DNA from: Circinella minor
Taxonomy: Eukaryota > Mucoromycota > Mucoromycetes > Mucorales > Lichtheimiaceae
Assembly: GCA_016758965.1 (NCBI GenBank)
Contig: JAEPRB010000021.1
Location: forward strand, 248,001 to 312,000
Length of the DNA stretch: 64,000 nt
Direction: 5' to 3'
The translations under genes were made by a program, and so were the position numbers. Positions within the stretch are counted from its first letter, which is position 1, and each line of letters starts with the position of its first letter. Shown piece by piece: positions 49,031 to 61,779 of this stretch. The notes beneath the pieces were generated by a model. It ran no database searches, was not told the DNA's origin, and saw nothing but the letters and a program-made list of their open reading frames with translations.

Positions 49031-50194
49031 CTATGGATAATTTGGATCATTAAGTATTGATCCTATTTTATTATTATCAAGTTGTGCTTGATAAGTTCTT
49101 ACGAGAGATCTTGAAGGACGTGGTGCTGGTCCTGATGGTAACGGTAATTGTTCGTGCTGTTGATGCCGATGTTGGTGTTGAATATTAGGAGATGATAAGA
49201 TAAAGGTAGAAGGAGTAGTAGTTGATATAGTAGTACCACCAGTATTATTATTATAGTTATTACAGTTACTGTTACCATTATTGATAGTTGTTGTCATAGT
49301 GAAAGATGCTGCAGGAGGTGGAGGAGGGGGCAAAGGCTCTTTCTGATTTGTTATGGATTCTTGTACTAAATATCTTGATTCCACGCTGAAACTTGGGCTA
49401 TATGCCAATTGTGGAATATACTGTGTAGATTTCGTAACAGTAGGTGAAGGTGGTTTCAATATAGATTCTCTCTTTTTTTCTTCGTAGGGAGGTGGGAGAC
49501 TAGATGGACATTGAGATGTAACTGAAGAATCTGAGGCACTGTACCAACTATGTCGTACACCCCAACCCCGCCTTTCTCTAGGGTGTACTGTATCAGAAGC
49601 ATTCCTTATCCCTTTCCTTCGTCGATGACTGGCAAATATAATAATCGTAATGAGTAATACAGATATACCACCAAGTACACCTAGCATAGACCCCATCAAT
49701 GCATCCTTTGATTTAGTATTTGTGTTGTATTCTTCATCGAATTGCTGGGCTAGAGTTGAATCAGCATGTTCTGCTTCAGCAACTGCTCCTGCAGGCATGG
49801 ATGATGATGATGATAACGAGTTATTATCAAAAGCAGCAATAGCTTCATTTCCATGAGTTGGTGTTGGATAGGGTATCCATGTTGGCTTTTCTATAGATGC
49901 TGATGGTAGTAAGCCTGCTGTTTTAATAGTAGTAGTTGTTGAATTACTTTGTGATTTTTTGTTATCAAGATGATGATTTTTACTGGTGCTATTATGACTC
50001 TTTTTTTTATCATTGTGAGTTTTTTTTAATTCCTGTTTCTTTTTCTTTGTTGTTGTCTTTTTTGAAGTATCACTGTAATGATATTCTTTATCGTGATTCG
50101 TTGATTTCTTATTATTGATATCAATTGCGCCACCTGTTGCCGTCGCCGTTTTTAACGTTTTTTCACTCGTTGGTGACGGAATATTGACAGGCAT
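49031..50194 (-). CDS. single-pass membrane protein with Pro-rich cytosolic tail, unknown function
   Basis: One uninterrupted frame of 387 residues. There is no signal peptide after the chosen ATG. Residues 1-165 are Ser/Thr/Lys-rich with several N-T/S sites. One hydrophobic helix follows at about residues 167-188 (MLGVLGGISVLLITIIIF), then a stop-transfer cluster SHRRRK. The tail is rich in Pro and Ser and carries SLPPPYEEKK (a PPxY motif that could bind WW domains of Rsp5-type ubiquitin ligases) and a run of seven Pro. This layout, a Ser/Thr-rich ectodomain, one helix and a basic-start tail, resembles fungal wall-stress sensors of the Mid2 kind, but the sequence does not prove that. A GT-AG intron just upstream (acceptor at about 50197) might add a few N-terminal residues. 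Confidence 0.7.
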   Translation of the reverse strand: MPVNIPSPTSEKTLKTATATGGAIDINNKKSTNHDKEYHYSDTSKKTTTKKKKQELKKTHNDKKKSHNSTSKNHHLDNKKSQSNSTTTTIKTAGLLPSASIEKPTWIPYPTPTHGNEAIAAFDNNSLSSSSSMPAGAVAEAEHADSTLAQQFDEEYNTNTKSKDALMGSMLGVLGGISVLLITIIIFASHRRRKGIRNASDTVHPRERRGWGVRHSWYSASDSSVTSQCPSSLPPPYEEKKRESILKPPSPTVTKSTQYIPQLAYSPSFSVESRYLVQESITNQKEPLPPPPPPAASFTMTTTINNGNSNCNNYNNNTGGTTISTTTPSTFILSSPNIQHQHRHQQHEQLPLPSGPAPRPSRSLVRTYQAQLDNNKIGSILNDPNYP

Positions 50195-51728
50195 AGCTGA
50201 GATGCGAATCAGAAAAGAAGAAGAAGAAACAGATTAAAAATAAAAAAGGGCGTACCTATCATTCATATTTTATATAAATATATATATAGTGGATGTTGAT
50301 TCCATTCAAGAAAAAGAGCCGATTACGCTGAGAATCCGGGTGACTCCTGGAGGGGGTTTGTTGAGCATATACTTGTGCGGATACGTATTAACAATTTTAC
50401 TTTTAAAAAACACTCCTTAATTATCATTTTTTTTTTGTCCCATGGATTTTGCGGAACTTGTCGAATGCATACATATTTCTTGATTCGGTTAGTTTTTCTT
50501 TTTCTCTAGTATTTTTCACGGCGCACTTTTTTTTTTCTACTTGAAATATCTGTAATAACGACTAAAAACGTCATCGTGGGTTATCTCTATTTTTACTCAT
50601 CAATTACTACGTTTATAATATTGTTTACTATTCTACTCTGAAACAATTAATTAATATTATATTATTGTACACGTATCTATCTACAGAAGAAATAGAATAC
50701 CCGAGATATATAAGTTATTATGGTGCTAGCTACTAGACAATTAAAAAAAAATTGTTATCTTTCTGTCATTTTTAATTTCTTTTTCGCTTTCTACGTAGTA
50801 AAAAAAAAAGAAGCAAATTAGATGTAGTACATTACCTATTGTACTATAGGATAATGAAATACGACATGTATACTTATGAGGAGTTCCTATCAAATATTTA
50901 TTTTACGACGATCTTCTTTACTATTATTTATAAACATAAAATTATACATGGAAAAAAAAAAGAGCATAGCTGTCCGTCTGTGCAGTTAACGACAATTTTG
51001 TGCGTAAATGTTGTATTATTATTTTTTATATACTGAGCTTAATTATCGTTTTGCTACGTATTTTTTTTTCTTCTTTTTTATATATTAGTCAAGGTTTTAT
51101 AATATATGCATAGCAGCAATAAAGCTTTTGGCTTTTTGTCACCCGCCCCCCCCTTTTTTTTTCTTTGTAGAGAAGATTTAGTTTTGCATAAGATTGTCAT
51201 TATATATATATATTGATATGGTTTTATAATACTCTTGTCAATAATATTTATATATGATTTATTTGTTTTTCATTATAGGCTGTGCACATCATAGTAATTC
51301 TCTTTCGTATTACATAATATATTCACAATTGTTATCCTAATACGTTTCATACGTACTATATACTGCTATCATGGGACGCTTTTAAAGGTTGCTTTTAATA
51401 TAGGTATTTATGGAAAATATAGCTCTTCTGAGCCATACCTTTGTCTTTTATTGTTGATACATAATAATGAAAACGAATAAAAAAGAGTATTATTATTTTC
51501 ATAATTCAATTACAATTGACATACATAGTGAATGGTCATGGTGCAAATTCTTATGCATATATTGATGATAATAATGTATGATACATTATATACTTATTTA
51601 TTATTAAAAATACAAATAATAGTGTCACATATTAGAATATAGGTAGTATATGAATTAAGTCTCTAATAGAATATCTAATTACATGTTATATCAAACATAT
51701 CCTATTGTATGATATACAAGATTTTCAA
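50195..51728. other. intergenic
   Basis: About 1.5 kb between the upstream end of the membrane protein gene and the 3' end of the FAD hydroxylase gene. TACGTA words occur near 50383, 50790, 51054 and 51353. The open frame at 50839-51036 has no motif. Nothing else is supported. Confidence 0.5.
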
Positions 51729-54406
51729 TTAATGTTTTTGCTGTTGTAAATAACCACCGAGTACTTCTAATGCAGAATCAATGTCTTCTGTTGATCTTAT
51801 AAGACTACTGTGAGCAACATATAAATCAGGTCGAACAATAATAATAGCTGCTGGTGTTTCAGGTTTATCCCACATATGAGCAGTTAATCCAATACGTTTT
51901 GAAACAGAGTCAAATGTATCCCATCTATCTTCGAGCCAAAATACATCTTCAGCATTTTCATTTTCTTTTTCTTCAACATAATCCGGAACACGACTATCAC
52001 GTGCATGCCACGTTGATTCAATAATAATTGGTTGAGCAACTTGAGAAGAATATGTCTTTTTGACTTTGGTCCAGAAATCCTGCGTCCAAGGACAATAAGT
52101 TCGTCTTGAAGGTCTGCTTCCCACAAAAATAACGGCGTGTTGATCGCGACACCCTTGCAATATATCACGTAACGTTTTTCGTTCCAGTCGTAAAGCATGC
52201 GTCAAAATTCTTTTTCGTAATAGTCCAGATTCATGCAAATAGCTACCCGGTTCGATCAATCCAGTGTTTTTTTGTCGACGGTTGCTACTACTGTTAGCTA
52301 ATAAAAGAGGGGAGTCTTTCGGGACTTCTACTCGTAACTAAATTGAATCAATAAAAGCTATATAAGTATCTTTGTTTGTGAAAGAAAATAAATATTAATA
52401 CTTTTTTTTTTTTTACTTTTTTACCTGCATCATTTGGGAAACAATAAAGGTTCTGACACGTTCGATAGACATTACAGTAGACATTACGTAATAAAGTATG
52501 GTGGCTATATATTTTTATTGATTAAAGTGTACAAATAAGTTTATACTCACTTATTGTAATTTAGTGCCTTTGATTATTTTATATTACTTACATAACAAAT
52601 AACTATTTCTGAAACCAGCACTAGTCATATTACCAGTTGCCTTAAGAACTTGTTCTGCAATTGGCTCACGCTATTGTTTTTTTTTTTTTTTTTGAGATTT
52701 CAAAATTTTTTAGTATCACACAATATCTCTTTTACATTTATAAAAATAAGTACGTATAATAAAAATAGTAGTAATAGCAAAAAAAAAACATTTACCTCGA
52801 GAGAATAAGAATCAAGAAGTTTTTCCGGATCGGATGATAATCCTTTGAGGACAAGTGATAATTTCCATGCCAAATTATCCGCTACAAGAAAAAAAAAAAA
52901 GAAATCATTATTAGCCCAATCACTAAAATTCATTTACACTTCAATTAAATAACAAAAATATAAATCCCAATTGAGTTTATCTTTGAAAACAATATATACC
53001 ATCTTGTAAACCGAGATTCATGCCTTGACCTCCAACTGGAGAATGACAATGAGCAGCATCTAATATATACATAGCATTTATTATCAACATTAATATTTAT
53101 CCATATTAAAATAATCCTTGTATCCCATGTTCCTGTATATTTTTATCATCCTTTACCTCCTATTAAAAAGGCTTTGTTGCGTCGATAACCATTTGCCTTG
53201 CGTTCATTTACACGAAACAGTGAAATCCACGCAGGATGTTTGGGTACAATTTGAAGGGGCGCGATACGTTCTGCCACATTTTTTTGTACTTCACTAAGCG
53301 TAACAGTTTCATCTTGAAGCAAACCATGTGTAACCTTAGAATCTTGGCCTGCTAATTTATATGGTTCAAGGTTACACATTAATCGATGGTAAAATGGACC
53401 CTTGTCGGCGTTAGGTCCCAAAGGAATAATAGCCGCCGATCCTTATTATTTATAGGACAAAAATAAAAAAATGTGAGCATGAGTTTTTCTTTTTTTTTTC
53501 AAATATACATTCCATATATACTCTCTTTGTTCATATAAATTATATACCTTTAGGGTGACTAAATGCACTAACACGGCCATTATTAAACATATCAGCATCC
53601 TTTCCTTCCAATACAACATCAGCCATGGCAAATCGCGTAGAAACAGCATAACCATCATATGTCCATCCTTCTGTACATTTTCTTACAGCCGAATGTGATC
53701 CATCTGCACCAATAATATATTTTGCTTGTATAGTTTCTGTTGATCCATCTGATCTTTTGATAATAGCTTCGACGTGGTCAGATGTTTGCTTATAACTTTC
53801 CAATGCCGTTTCTCTCTGAATCGTTAAAGATTTTTGTTGTAAAATTTCACCAAATGCTATTTCCGTTTTGGTTTGTGGTAAACAAGTCATATGTGGAAAT
53901 AAAGTGTTTTCGTTGACTGCATCCAAGTATCCAATCTATAAATTATAGGTTTACAATTTATTAGGAAAATTGGAATTCATATAGTAAGAGTTATGATAGT
54001 TTTGATTTTGAAAAAAAAAAAAAAAAAAAAAAGGCAAAAATTCTTACCAAGTGGCCCTGACTAAACGCTTGTGAACCGTGCGTTATAACCGCGTTTTTTA
54101 AAAAATGATGTGCAATACCCCGATTATCTAATGTTTCCAGTGTTCGAGATGTCATAAGAATAGCTCGACTTTGACCTGTAGGACCAGATGATTTATCTAA
54201 TATAAGAACACTGTGACCTAGGTTCGCCATCTAATTTTTTTTTATTCCATTGAGATAAAGCAAGTATAAGTGCGAAATCATTGTAACGATATAGAAAATA
54301 ATGATAAAAAAAGATCGTATTGTTGAAGTGCTATTAAAAAGTTATTTACCTGATACGCAAAAAATAGACCAACGGGACCTGCTCCAGAAATCAGAACGTC
54401 ATACAT
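51729..54406 (-). CDS. FAD-dependent aromatic hydroxylase (phenol hydroxylase/PHBH-type)
   Basis: Nine exons join in frame: 54406-54350, 54230-54048, 53935-53548, 53441-53157, 53059-53000, 52881-52796, 52670-52592, 52504-52425 and 52337-51729, about 608 residues. It belongs to the FAD_binding_3 class, which uses NAD(P)H and oxygen to hydroxylate phenols or quinone-like substrates. The three FAD motifs are visible: GAGPVG near the N-terminus (SGAGPVGLFFAY), the DG motif in GADGSHSAVRK, and GDAAH(C)HSPVGGQGMNLGLQD, split across exons 4-6. The C-terminal 150 residues (PGSYLHES...VGSRPSRRT...IIIVRPDLYVA) form the thioredoxin-like domain usual in phenol 2-monooxygenases. There is no signal peptide, so it is probably cytosolic. 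The substrate cannot be told. No neighbouring pathway genes are seen. Confidence 0.9.
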
Positions 54407-57049
54407 TTTTATTGATTTGTTTGTTTTAAAAAAGTATATTAATCAAAAAGAAAAAAGTGTATTATTTTTATTTAATTTTCAGCTTCTATTTATATACAAT
54501 TTATTTTTGACGCCACAATTACTATATATACTCGCTATTACCCGGTGAGAAATTTGAGTCAAATGGCACTACTTCCCGATCAATGAGAATTTTAGGAAAT
54601 CTGGGTTACCGAATATGGCATTTTACGGAATTCCTTTCTCCGCGTTAACACTTTGCATATTTATACAACGTCCGACATCATCTTAAAAAAAACAAGCTTA
54701 TGTATCACATGACTTTAACATATTTACTTTGTCTATCTACAGTACATTTCCATTGTTCCACCTTCTTTATAATCAGGCCATGTCCAATCTTTTTTTATAC
54801 ATGATTGAGTCTCTATTTCCCTACACTTTATTTTCTAAATTTCTTTATACAGTATAATGAGACATCGCGTTCTTCATCAAAATAATACATGCTTCATCAT
54901 CTTCAAAATATTCCAAGCTGTGCTATGTATATGGTCATGATGACGTTTATTTACTATATAAAGATTTGTCTCAGAAAACTTTCCATAGTACTACAATAGC
55001 CATGACTCTTATCTCCTGGTCTTCTTTATTATGTTTACGAATCAGAGGGTCTTTCAGTTTCATAATAACTATCAAACTTTACCCTAATAAAGAAAATTAA
55101 GTAGTACTTTTACATATATCCATCCGACAATTATTATAACTTTATTTTTTGCTTACCAAGAGCTTCTTACGATATACATTATATGAGTATACGTACTTTG
55201 CTTTTTTTTTTTGTAAAAAAAAAAGCTGTTGCTATCATATTATAAATTGATAACTTTTATGAAGTGATAAAATGTACATCGACTGCTTTAAGAAACAAGC
55301 TAAATAATGGAATATAAACCATAACTTATGTAGTATTGTGTCCTGGTGACACTTGGTGTTATATACATGTTTGTGCAAGTAATTCAATTTCAGTTCAACA
55401 AAGTCACCTATAGAAGAGTAATTTGATTTTGAAACTAGACATCGTGGATAACTTTGTTTTTTTAATACGTTGCTTGGTTTTATAAGTTGAGAAAAAAAAA
55501 AGATATTACTCGCACGGTTACTAGGGCTAATTATTTTCTTGTACAGTTAGCTGAGATCACAAATACGTAGGCATGGTGTTAAATAATCTCAACTGTAAAG
55601 CTTCAATAAATAAGTTCATTAATTTCTTTTACACAATGATTCCCACAAGTGATTTATCAAGATGTTAATATACAATTTAATCTGATGGCTATCTTTCTAG
55701 AAATGTTCATATAATAAATATTATACTTGACTTTAAATTAAAATTATTTATGCGTTGATGTTTTCGAGGTGTATACTCATATTATTTCTACTTTAAGCAA
55801 ATTGTCTTTCTCCATCGACTTATACTCCTTGTTTGATGTATTATTGTACACACGTACATGCTTTATTAAAAAATACTCATCAGCCAGTATGAATAGGGAT
55901 GCTTTCGAAGATCAAAAGTTATTGGACATCAATAGGATTTTGTTGATCAATCGATGAATAACTTCTATCTAAAAGACCCAAGGAGATATGAACGGACGTA
56001 ACGAAAGAAAAAGTTAAGATTCTAATTGGATGTACACTTTCAACGTATCAATAGAATATAACACGCATATTCTCCTCTGGCCGTCATTAAATCTCTTTTA
56101 CTAGAACAATGTGCTAATACAGAGAAAAGTTGGGACAGAATGCTCTATTGGATACCCAAAAAATGGAACTCAAGCAAAAAATTGTGTATAAAAATAAATA
56201 TATAACTTATATAACTTATATTGGTAATCCAGAAACAATCCATTTAGTGTAGACTTATTTATGGTGATGGTAAAAATTAAAAAACTTTATTAATAACGAA
56301 TGAAAACAAAATGTGATACATAGTAAGTTATCTTATTGTAGTTACAATTTGTAATACGTACTTACTGGATTGATTGTTCTTTGCACTGTGTTATACAACT
56401 CAGTAATTGTTTTACATTCACATGAGTTACTATTGTTAGAGAATAATTTTACTACTATCATAGCACGTTACAAAGTTTATATCCTATCAAAACTTACTGA
56501 TATTAAATAATTAAATCGACTATTACAAGTTTATCTGCTCGACCCTTTTAATATGAATACGTTTCGGTCATCATGTCAATGGTAATAGATTCGGCTATTT
56601 TATCTACATGAACCATGATCACAGATATATCTATATTTTATTGTTTTTGTGAAAAAAAAAAGCGCAGGTCGTACAACGCAATAGTTATATATGACTACGG
56701 AGCTATGTTATACGTAACAACAAAACAACCAGTACGTAAATGTATAAAATATCTAAACAATGTAATATAAATAACGTACTTTGTTATTGTTCCTGCAATC
56801 GTTTTTTGTTTATTTTTGTAAAATACGTAATAAAAAAGAGCTGTAATCCTTTTTTTTCACATTCTCATACGTATTATTTTATAATACTACGTACCTACTA
56901 TTATTATTTTTATATAACTTCAATGAAAGAATTAATCGGTTAAAGATTTTTTGGAGAGAAAAAAGAAGTTGTTGCTGAATCAATAAGGTGGCGAAAAATT
57001 ACAAGTTTGCAGTATCGGTGCAGAACAGTGATGCACGAAAATAAATATT
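54407..57049. other. intergenic
   Basis: About 2.6 kb upstream of the FAD hydroxylase without a supported gene. Open frames at 55769-55957 and 56740-56943 lack motifs. TACGTA words become dense after about 56350. Confidence 0.5.
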
Positions 57050-58470
57050 AAATATGTATATGGTCAACTTAATCGCAGCAATCATGGTGTAAACAAAGAA
57101 ACACGGCAGAGAAATCAAACTACAAAGCAAATTGGCTGCAACTGGCGCATGTATATAAAATGGAATTGAATTCTTATTAAATAAAACCAGAAAAGCTTTT
57201 TCTGCAAATCTTGTCGTTATCCGAATTTTTCTCTTGCAAGCACTGGTACCGAGAAGACATAATCCAAAAGCAGCTACAGTATATTTGATAATATGGTCAT
57301 ATTGAATATAAGTATTTCCCCCCTCATAATTAATACAAAGAATCAGTATAAATAACTATTATATATACCTGGTCAAATCAATTACACGTCTAGGCTTATT
57401 ATGTTCTTTTACTTCAATCTTGGATTCGCAGTAAAGACAGTGTAGGTTTTGAGTCCCCACATGATAATGAAGGTACGTACCATAAAACCACACGAGGATA
57501 ATATAGCTCTTTTGAATCAAGAACCACATTCTCCAAAGCAAATGACGGCATTTTTGTCGTAACCCAATACGTTCCTGCGTCATACTCTTTTGGTTGCTTT
57601 CTTTTTCTAAATTTACGTACTACGAATACTGCTCAAATATTGATCAATCGCGCTTCCTGGGGGACAGTTGGGTCCATCCGCATTTTTAGCTGCATTTATA
57701 TCAGCCGATTCTTCAGATACAAAAAAGTCATCATCCAAAACAAGGATCTCATCCTATTCATTGTCATTGTTATCTGTTAAATCGTTTCGATGAGAAATAT
57801 TTGAATCTAAACTCTCTACAGAAGCAGAAGGCGAAATAACTGTACGTGATAATGACTACAAATAGACACATAGTTATGGTATTTCTTTTAGTAATCTTTT
57901 TATTTTTCAAACAATTTTTATACCATTACGTATACGTACTATAATATTTTATTAATAAATTAATAATACTCTACGTACCTCCTCTTTGGTAGCCTCTGTA
58001 ACAGAAGACGATGGAGTAACACTGATAGCTGATTTAGTAGATAATAGTGACTACAAGTATGTCAATCATAATAATATACCCTTTTTAGTAAACTTTTCAA
58101 TTTTTTGATAACATAGGGTTTTTTGATATCGTTATGCTATAATTCGCTGATATTATAAAGTAATAATCTACCTCTTGTTCATGTTGTTGATGCAATTTGG
58201 CTCCACATTCAATTCAGAAGTAGTGTTCTCTGATGATTCTGTCGTTACAAAAGCTAAAGATGTAGATCCTGCTGCACTACCATGCGAAACAACTTGGTAC
58301 GTACAAGGTTGATTGATCAGGTCCGAGCGATTTACGGGGTCGTCCCCTTTTCTCTGACTTATTACTGCTCTTGTTATTTTTATTACGTATTGTTGTTCCT
58401 TTTGGCCATTTTTAGTTGTAATAAAATAAAAAAAAGTGAATACTGAGAATATACGGCCAGTAAAAGTAGA
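57050..58470 (-). pseudogene. broken DUF6729-like mobile-element-type gene
   Basis: Minus-strand fragments line up as one decayed gene. An AT-hook-like segment (EKRGRPRKS, about 58330-58360) is followed by Ser-rich pieces, then DDFFVSEESAD and CPPGSAIDQYL (about 57640-57720), then a core EYDAGTYWVTTKMPSFALENVVL (about 57490-57580). After that, in another frame, come HCLYCESKIEVKEHNKPRRVIDL (about 57365-57445) and SSRYQCLQEKNSDN (about 57205-57260). The Cys pairs suggest a zinc site. I associate this order with DUF6729, a multicopy family in Mucoromycota genomes; the name is from memory. Breaks: TAG at 57756-57754, a frame change near 57618-57624 and another near 57465-57472. It is not functional as read. 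Confidence 0.6.
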
Positions 58471-61387
58471 AAGATCGGATATAGTTGAAATCTGTTTATT
58501 CTTAAAATAAAATAACTACTCTTTTATATCTTTTCTAAACTATCATGTTGTTATGCTATTTTATCCGATCATGGATGAACTATGATTTATACGTAATAAT
58601 GAATGAGAGGATCTATTATATTTAATCATTAGATAAATACGTATTAATTCTGTGTCATGCCCTGAAACCGTTTACAGCATTTGTTTCTTTTTTTTATGCT
58701 CTTTTTTTTATCGGATTATTAATAAGAACGAATCAAAATAGATACTAATTGTTTAATTAGTTTTATCTTTTGGGATTGGCGGTGTTATAATTAGCTGACT
58801 ATCATATATTTATTTTTATAGTGGTTTACTACAAATGTGAGTGTAAAAATATAAAAAGAAAAGAGAGTTTTAAAGAAAAGGGTATAAATGAATGTGTTTG
58901 AAGTACGCATTAATGTTCTGTGTATGGGCAGACTGATATCCAAATTCGGGATGGCATAATTCTGTAATCCAGAATAACGCATTCTCATTCGCCAATTACA
59001 GTCTGTAATCCCCTTTTCCATCGATTTTATTGGCTGAAAACCTTTCCCAACTACCGCAAGTGAGCCTGCACCAATGGAACACCTATTATAGATAATTAAT
59101 CAGTAGTTGAATTAATCTTGATCGCATTATATTATTTTGATAATGAAATAAAACTTATCTTTATAACTGCAAGGAATTACACGAAGAGAGAGTCAAGAAA
59201 AATAAAGAGATAAATCCGCTCACAGCATGTCGCAAGGCAACAGCAGAATAAATCCACTACCACAATGCGAGGGCTTGGTTCGAGGCATAGGATAGCCACT
59301 CAGCTTACAGAATTTACCCACGACAGGCGTGTACATAATATACCTTACAAAGTCCTTCGGTATACTAGGTCCGGGTCATCTTTCGATCAAGTCGCTTAGG
59401 GATTACAATGCATTTTATTCTATATTACCCAAAACAAATAATGAGTGATTCATGCTTTTTTTTTTGTTCTTCATGCACCCATAATCTTTTCTATGTTTCT
59501 ACCTTTCTATCACTTAAGGGAAAAACCAACGCAGTAGTAAACATTTTGCGCTCATCTCGCACGTCATCTAACTATTAGAAGTAAAATAGCTTATGTTTTG
59601 TTTTTTAAAAAATAATATTCTAGTGTGCAACAGTTTTTTTTTATTAAATAAATACATGTTTCTTTTTCTTACCTTGTTGTAACGCGTCAAAATTTGATTA
59701 TTGTTTTCTTTAAAAGGATTATTAATGTTTTTTTCTTTTATTTAACTGTACGTCCATGGCAACGAATATGTAAAACCATTTATTTTTCAAGACTAGAACT
59801 TGAATTTGATTTGTAGTGATGAAAAAACAGAGATTAAAAGCGCAAATGAGTAGAGAGGAATATGGTTTGATGAGACAAGAGGTCCACGAAAAATTGTGCA
59901 CCCCCACCGTGCACCAAAAAATAAAACCAAGTCATACCAGCTTAAGTACTTACAATGTGCACATGACATGCTGCCATCATTTTAACCTATTGTGTATATT
60001 TTATGTGTTAAAGAGTATAAATGCATAATAACCCTTGCGTAAATATCACATATATATAAACAATCCTTCAATATATAAATTTATTTTTAGCATTTAATTT
60101 TTTTTGTTACAAACTACAAGTATTGAGATTAGTTTTATTTGTGTTTAGATTTTACGTATAATACATGTTTTTAAAATACTCGCTGAAGTCTACTCTTGAA
60201 GACACTTGTAACGTAAGAAGCTCATTGTACTCGTAAATAAAAATAACAGCTGGAGTATAGCTTTCAAATGTGATTTCCAGAATAGAAAGCTAGTATACAA
60301 TACATTTATTTTATTAATCTGACTAAAAGTTAATGGATTCTCATTATAATGCTCGAAATCAATAGTCCAGTTTACACACGTTTCCTTCGCTAATGTAGTA
60401 CTCGCAATAGAAAGTCGATGCGGAATCATAAAGAGTAATTCATGTTGCAAGTGAGGAACGAGTACCATATTTTATATAGTCCACTGGTAGCTTTTTTGAT
60501 GACGATCAATATGTACAGAATGCATTGCCCAGCCGATGTCAAATGTAAATTTGATATAGCGATCTATGTCAGCATCAAAATAAGCAAGTACTGCTTCGTT
60601 ATATTTGTAAGGCATTTATTGAAAGAAAAAAAAATAGAAGTGCACGATGTATTTTTGGAGACGCACGATAGTGCTCATTCTCAATTATTATTTGGTTAGT
60701 GTGACAATACTAGATACAAGATATAAAATTTGGAGATGTAATATATGAGAAATAAGAAAACGACTGATTCATACAACAATACAAAAAATAAAGACGATTG
60801 GAAATCAGCGATATGGACACTCCACTTTATTTTTCAATTTGAACTTGTTACACTGTACGACTAACAAAACTATAACTATAGAAATAAACGCGTTTTTCTG
60901 TTTAGCAAACAGATATACTTTTAATACAAAAGAAGACACTATGTCTATATAAATGTTAAACAAGAAAACAAAACATTACTATATGTATTATGTGTTCGGC
61001 CATAAAGCCAATAATAAACATAATTCTATATCATATATATTCATACGTACGTATTGATAAAGAAGTTCTATATAAATAACTGAGTTTCCATAAAATATCA
61101 ACATTAAGAACAAATGATCGATTGAGTAAAAAAATACGTATGTTTTTATGAAGTTTATTATCGTAAGAAAAAAAGACTGAAAAAATATATATCTACTATT
61201 TTTTAATACGTAAGTTTTGCTTTTTCTAAAAAAAAAACAAAAAAAAAAAAACAAATGAGTACTACACTTTATGGAATATACGCTGTATATGTATATAACT
61301 TATGCGTACGTTTAGAGAGAGCATTGTTTTAGAAAGGGGGTATCGAGAAAAAAGAACAATTGAGAACTTATGAATTATTATTATTTT
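58471..61387. other. decayed intergenic DNA
   Basis: About 2.9 kb between the two pseudogenes. A 230-bp block at 59190-59420 is clearly richer in G and C than its surroundings (GGGTCATCTTTCGATCAAG and neighbours) but no tRNA, rRNA or protein could be read from it. Around 58961-59011 the word TCTGTAATCC occurs twice, 41 bp apart, the second inside a near-palindrome (ATTACAGTCTGTAAT). Open frames at 58791-59021, 60190-60468 and 60442-60699 show no recognisable family. TACGTA words are frequent. Confidence 0.4.
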
Positions 61388-61779
61388 TCAAAAACCGTTA
61401 TCAACCAAGTGGTTAGCAAAATGGACAACTTTTTCTCCACATGAAGCGTGGTGTATACCATCCTTTTGTAAACAGCGATCAGGAAAAATTGAGTGGTCTT
61501 GACGATATAGATAATACCACTAGCAGGACCCTTTGCACCAGAAATCACATCACCACCATCACCATGGAACGCATAGTATTTAACACCAGCGACATCAAAC
61601 CCTGAGCTTTCGATTAAAGACCTGTCATTAAAGCCAATAATATTTTGAATTTCAACAGAACCAACCTTGAAAGAAGGAGGAGAAGCAGAATATAAAGAAC
61701 TATCCAAATCATAGATGGCGCCTTGACTAATTCCATCATCAGCTATCAAAAGCATATCAAGGTGTGGTTACCAAGACAT
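61388..61779 (-). pseudogene. profilin pseudogene, intronless
   Basis: The minus strand reads as a whole profilin of about 130 residues. Profilin is a small cytosolic actin-monomer binding protein. The start is MSW at 61779; the next codon is TAA (61770-61768), where profilins have Gln (CAA), followed by PHLD in the same frame. The body (DGISQGAIYDLD, GFDVAGVKYYAF, GAKGPASGIIYIVKTTQ, FLIAVYK) is intact. Near 61463-61464 one base is missing, after which the expected C-terminal residues (HHASCGE, VHFANHLVDNGF) continue in a shifted frame to TGA 61390-61388. So there are two breaks: a nonsense change and a frameshift. No intron interrupts it, which fits a retrocopy, though no clear poly-A tract or target duplication is visible. 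Confidence 0.85.

Noticed and set aside
58791..59021. 76-residue minus-strand frame
   Set aside because: No family recognised; it overlaps short direct and inverted repeats and lies in decayed DNA.
59279..59286. GGTTCGAG as a Pol III B box
   Set aside because: No tRNA cloverleaf or A box at the right distance.
60190..60699. Two overlapping frames on opposite strands
   Set aside because: Neither has a motif, good codon use or splice-linked exons.
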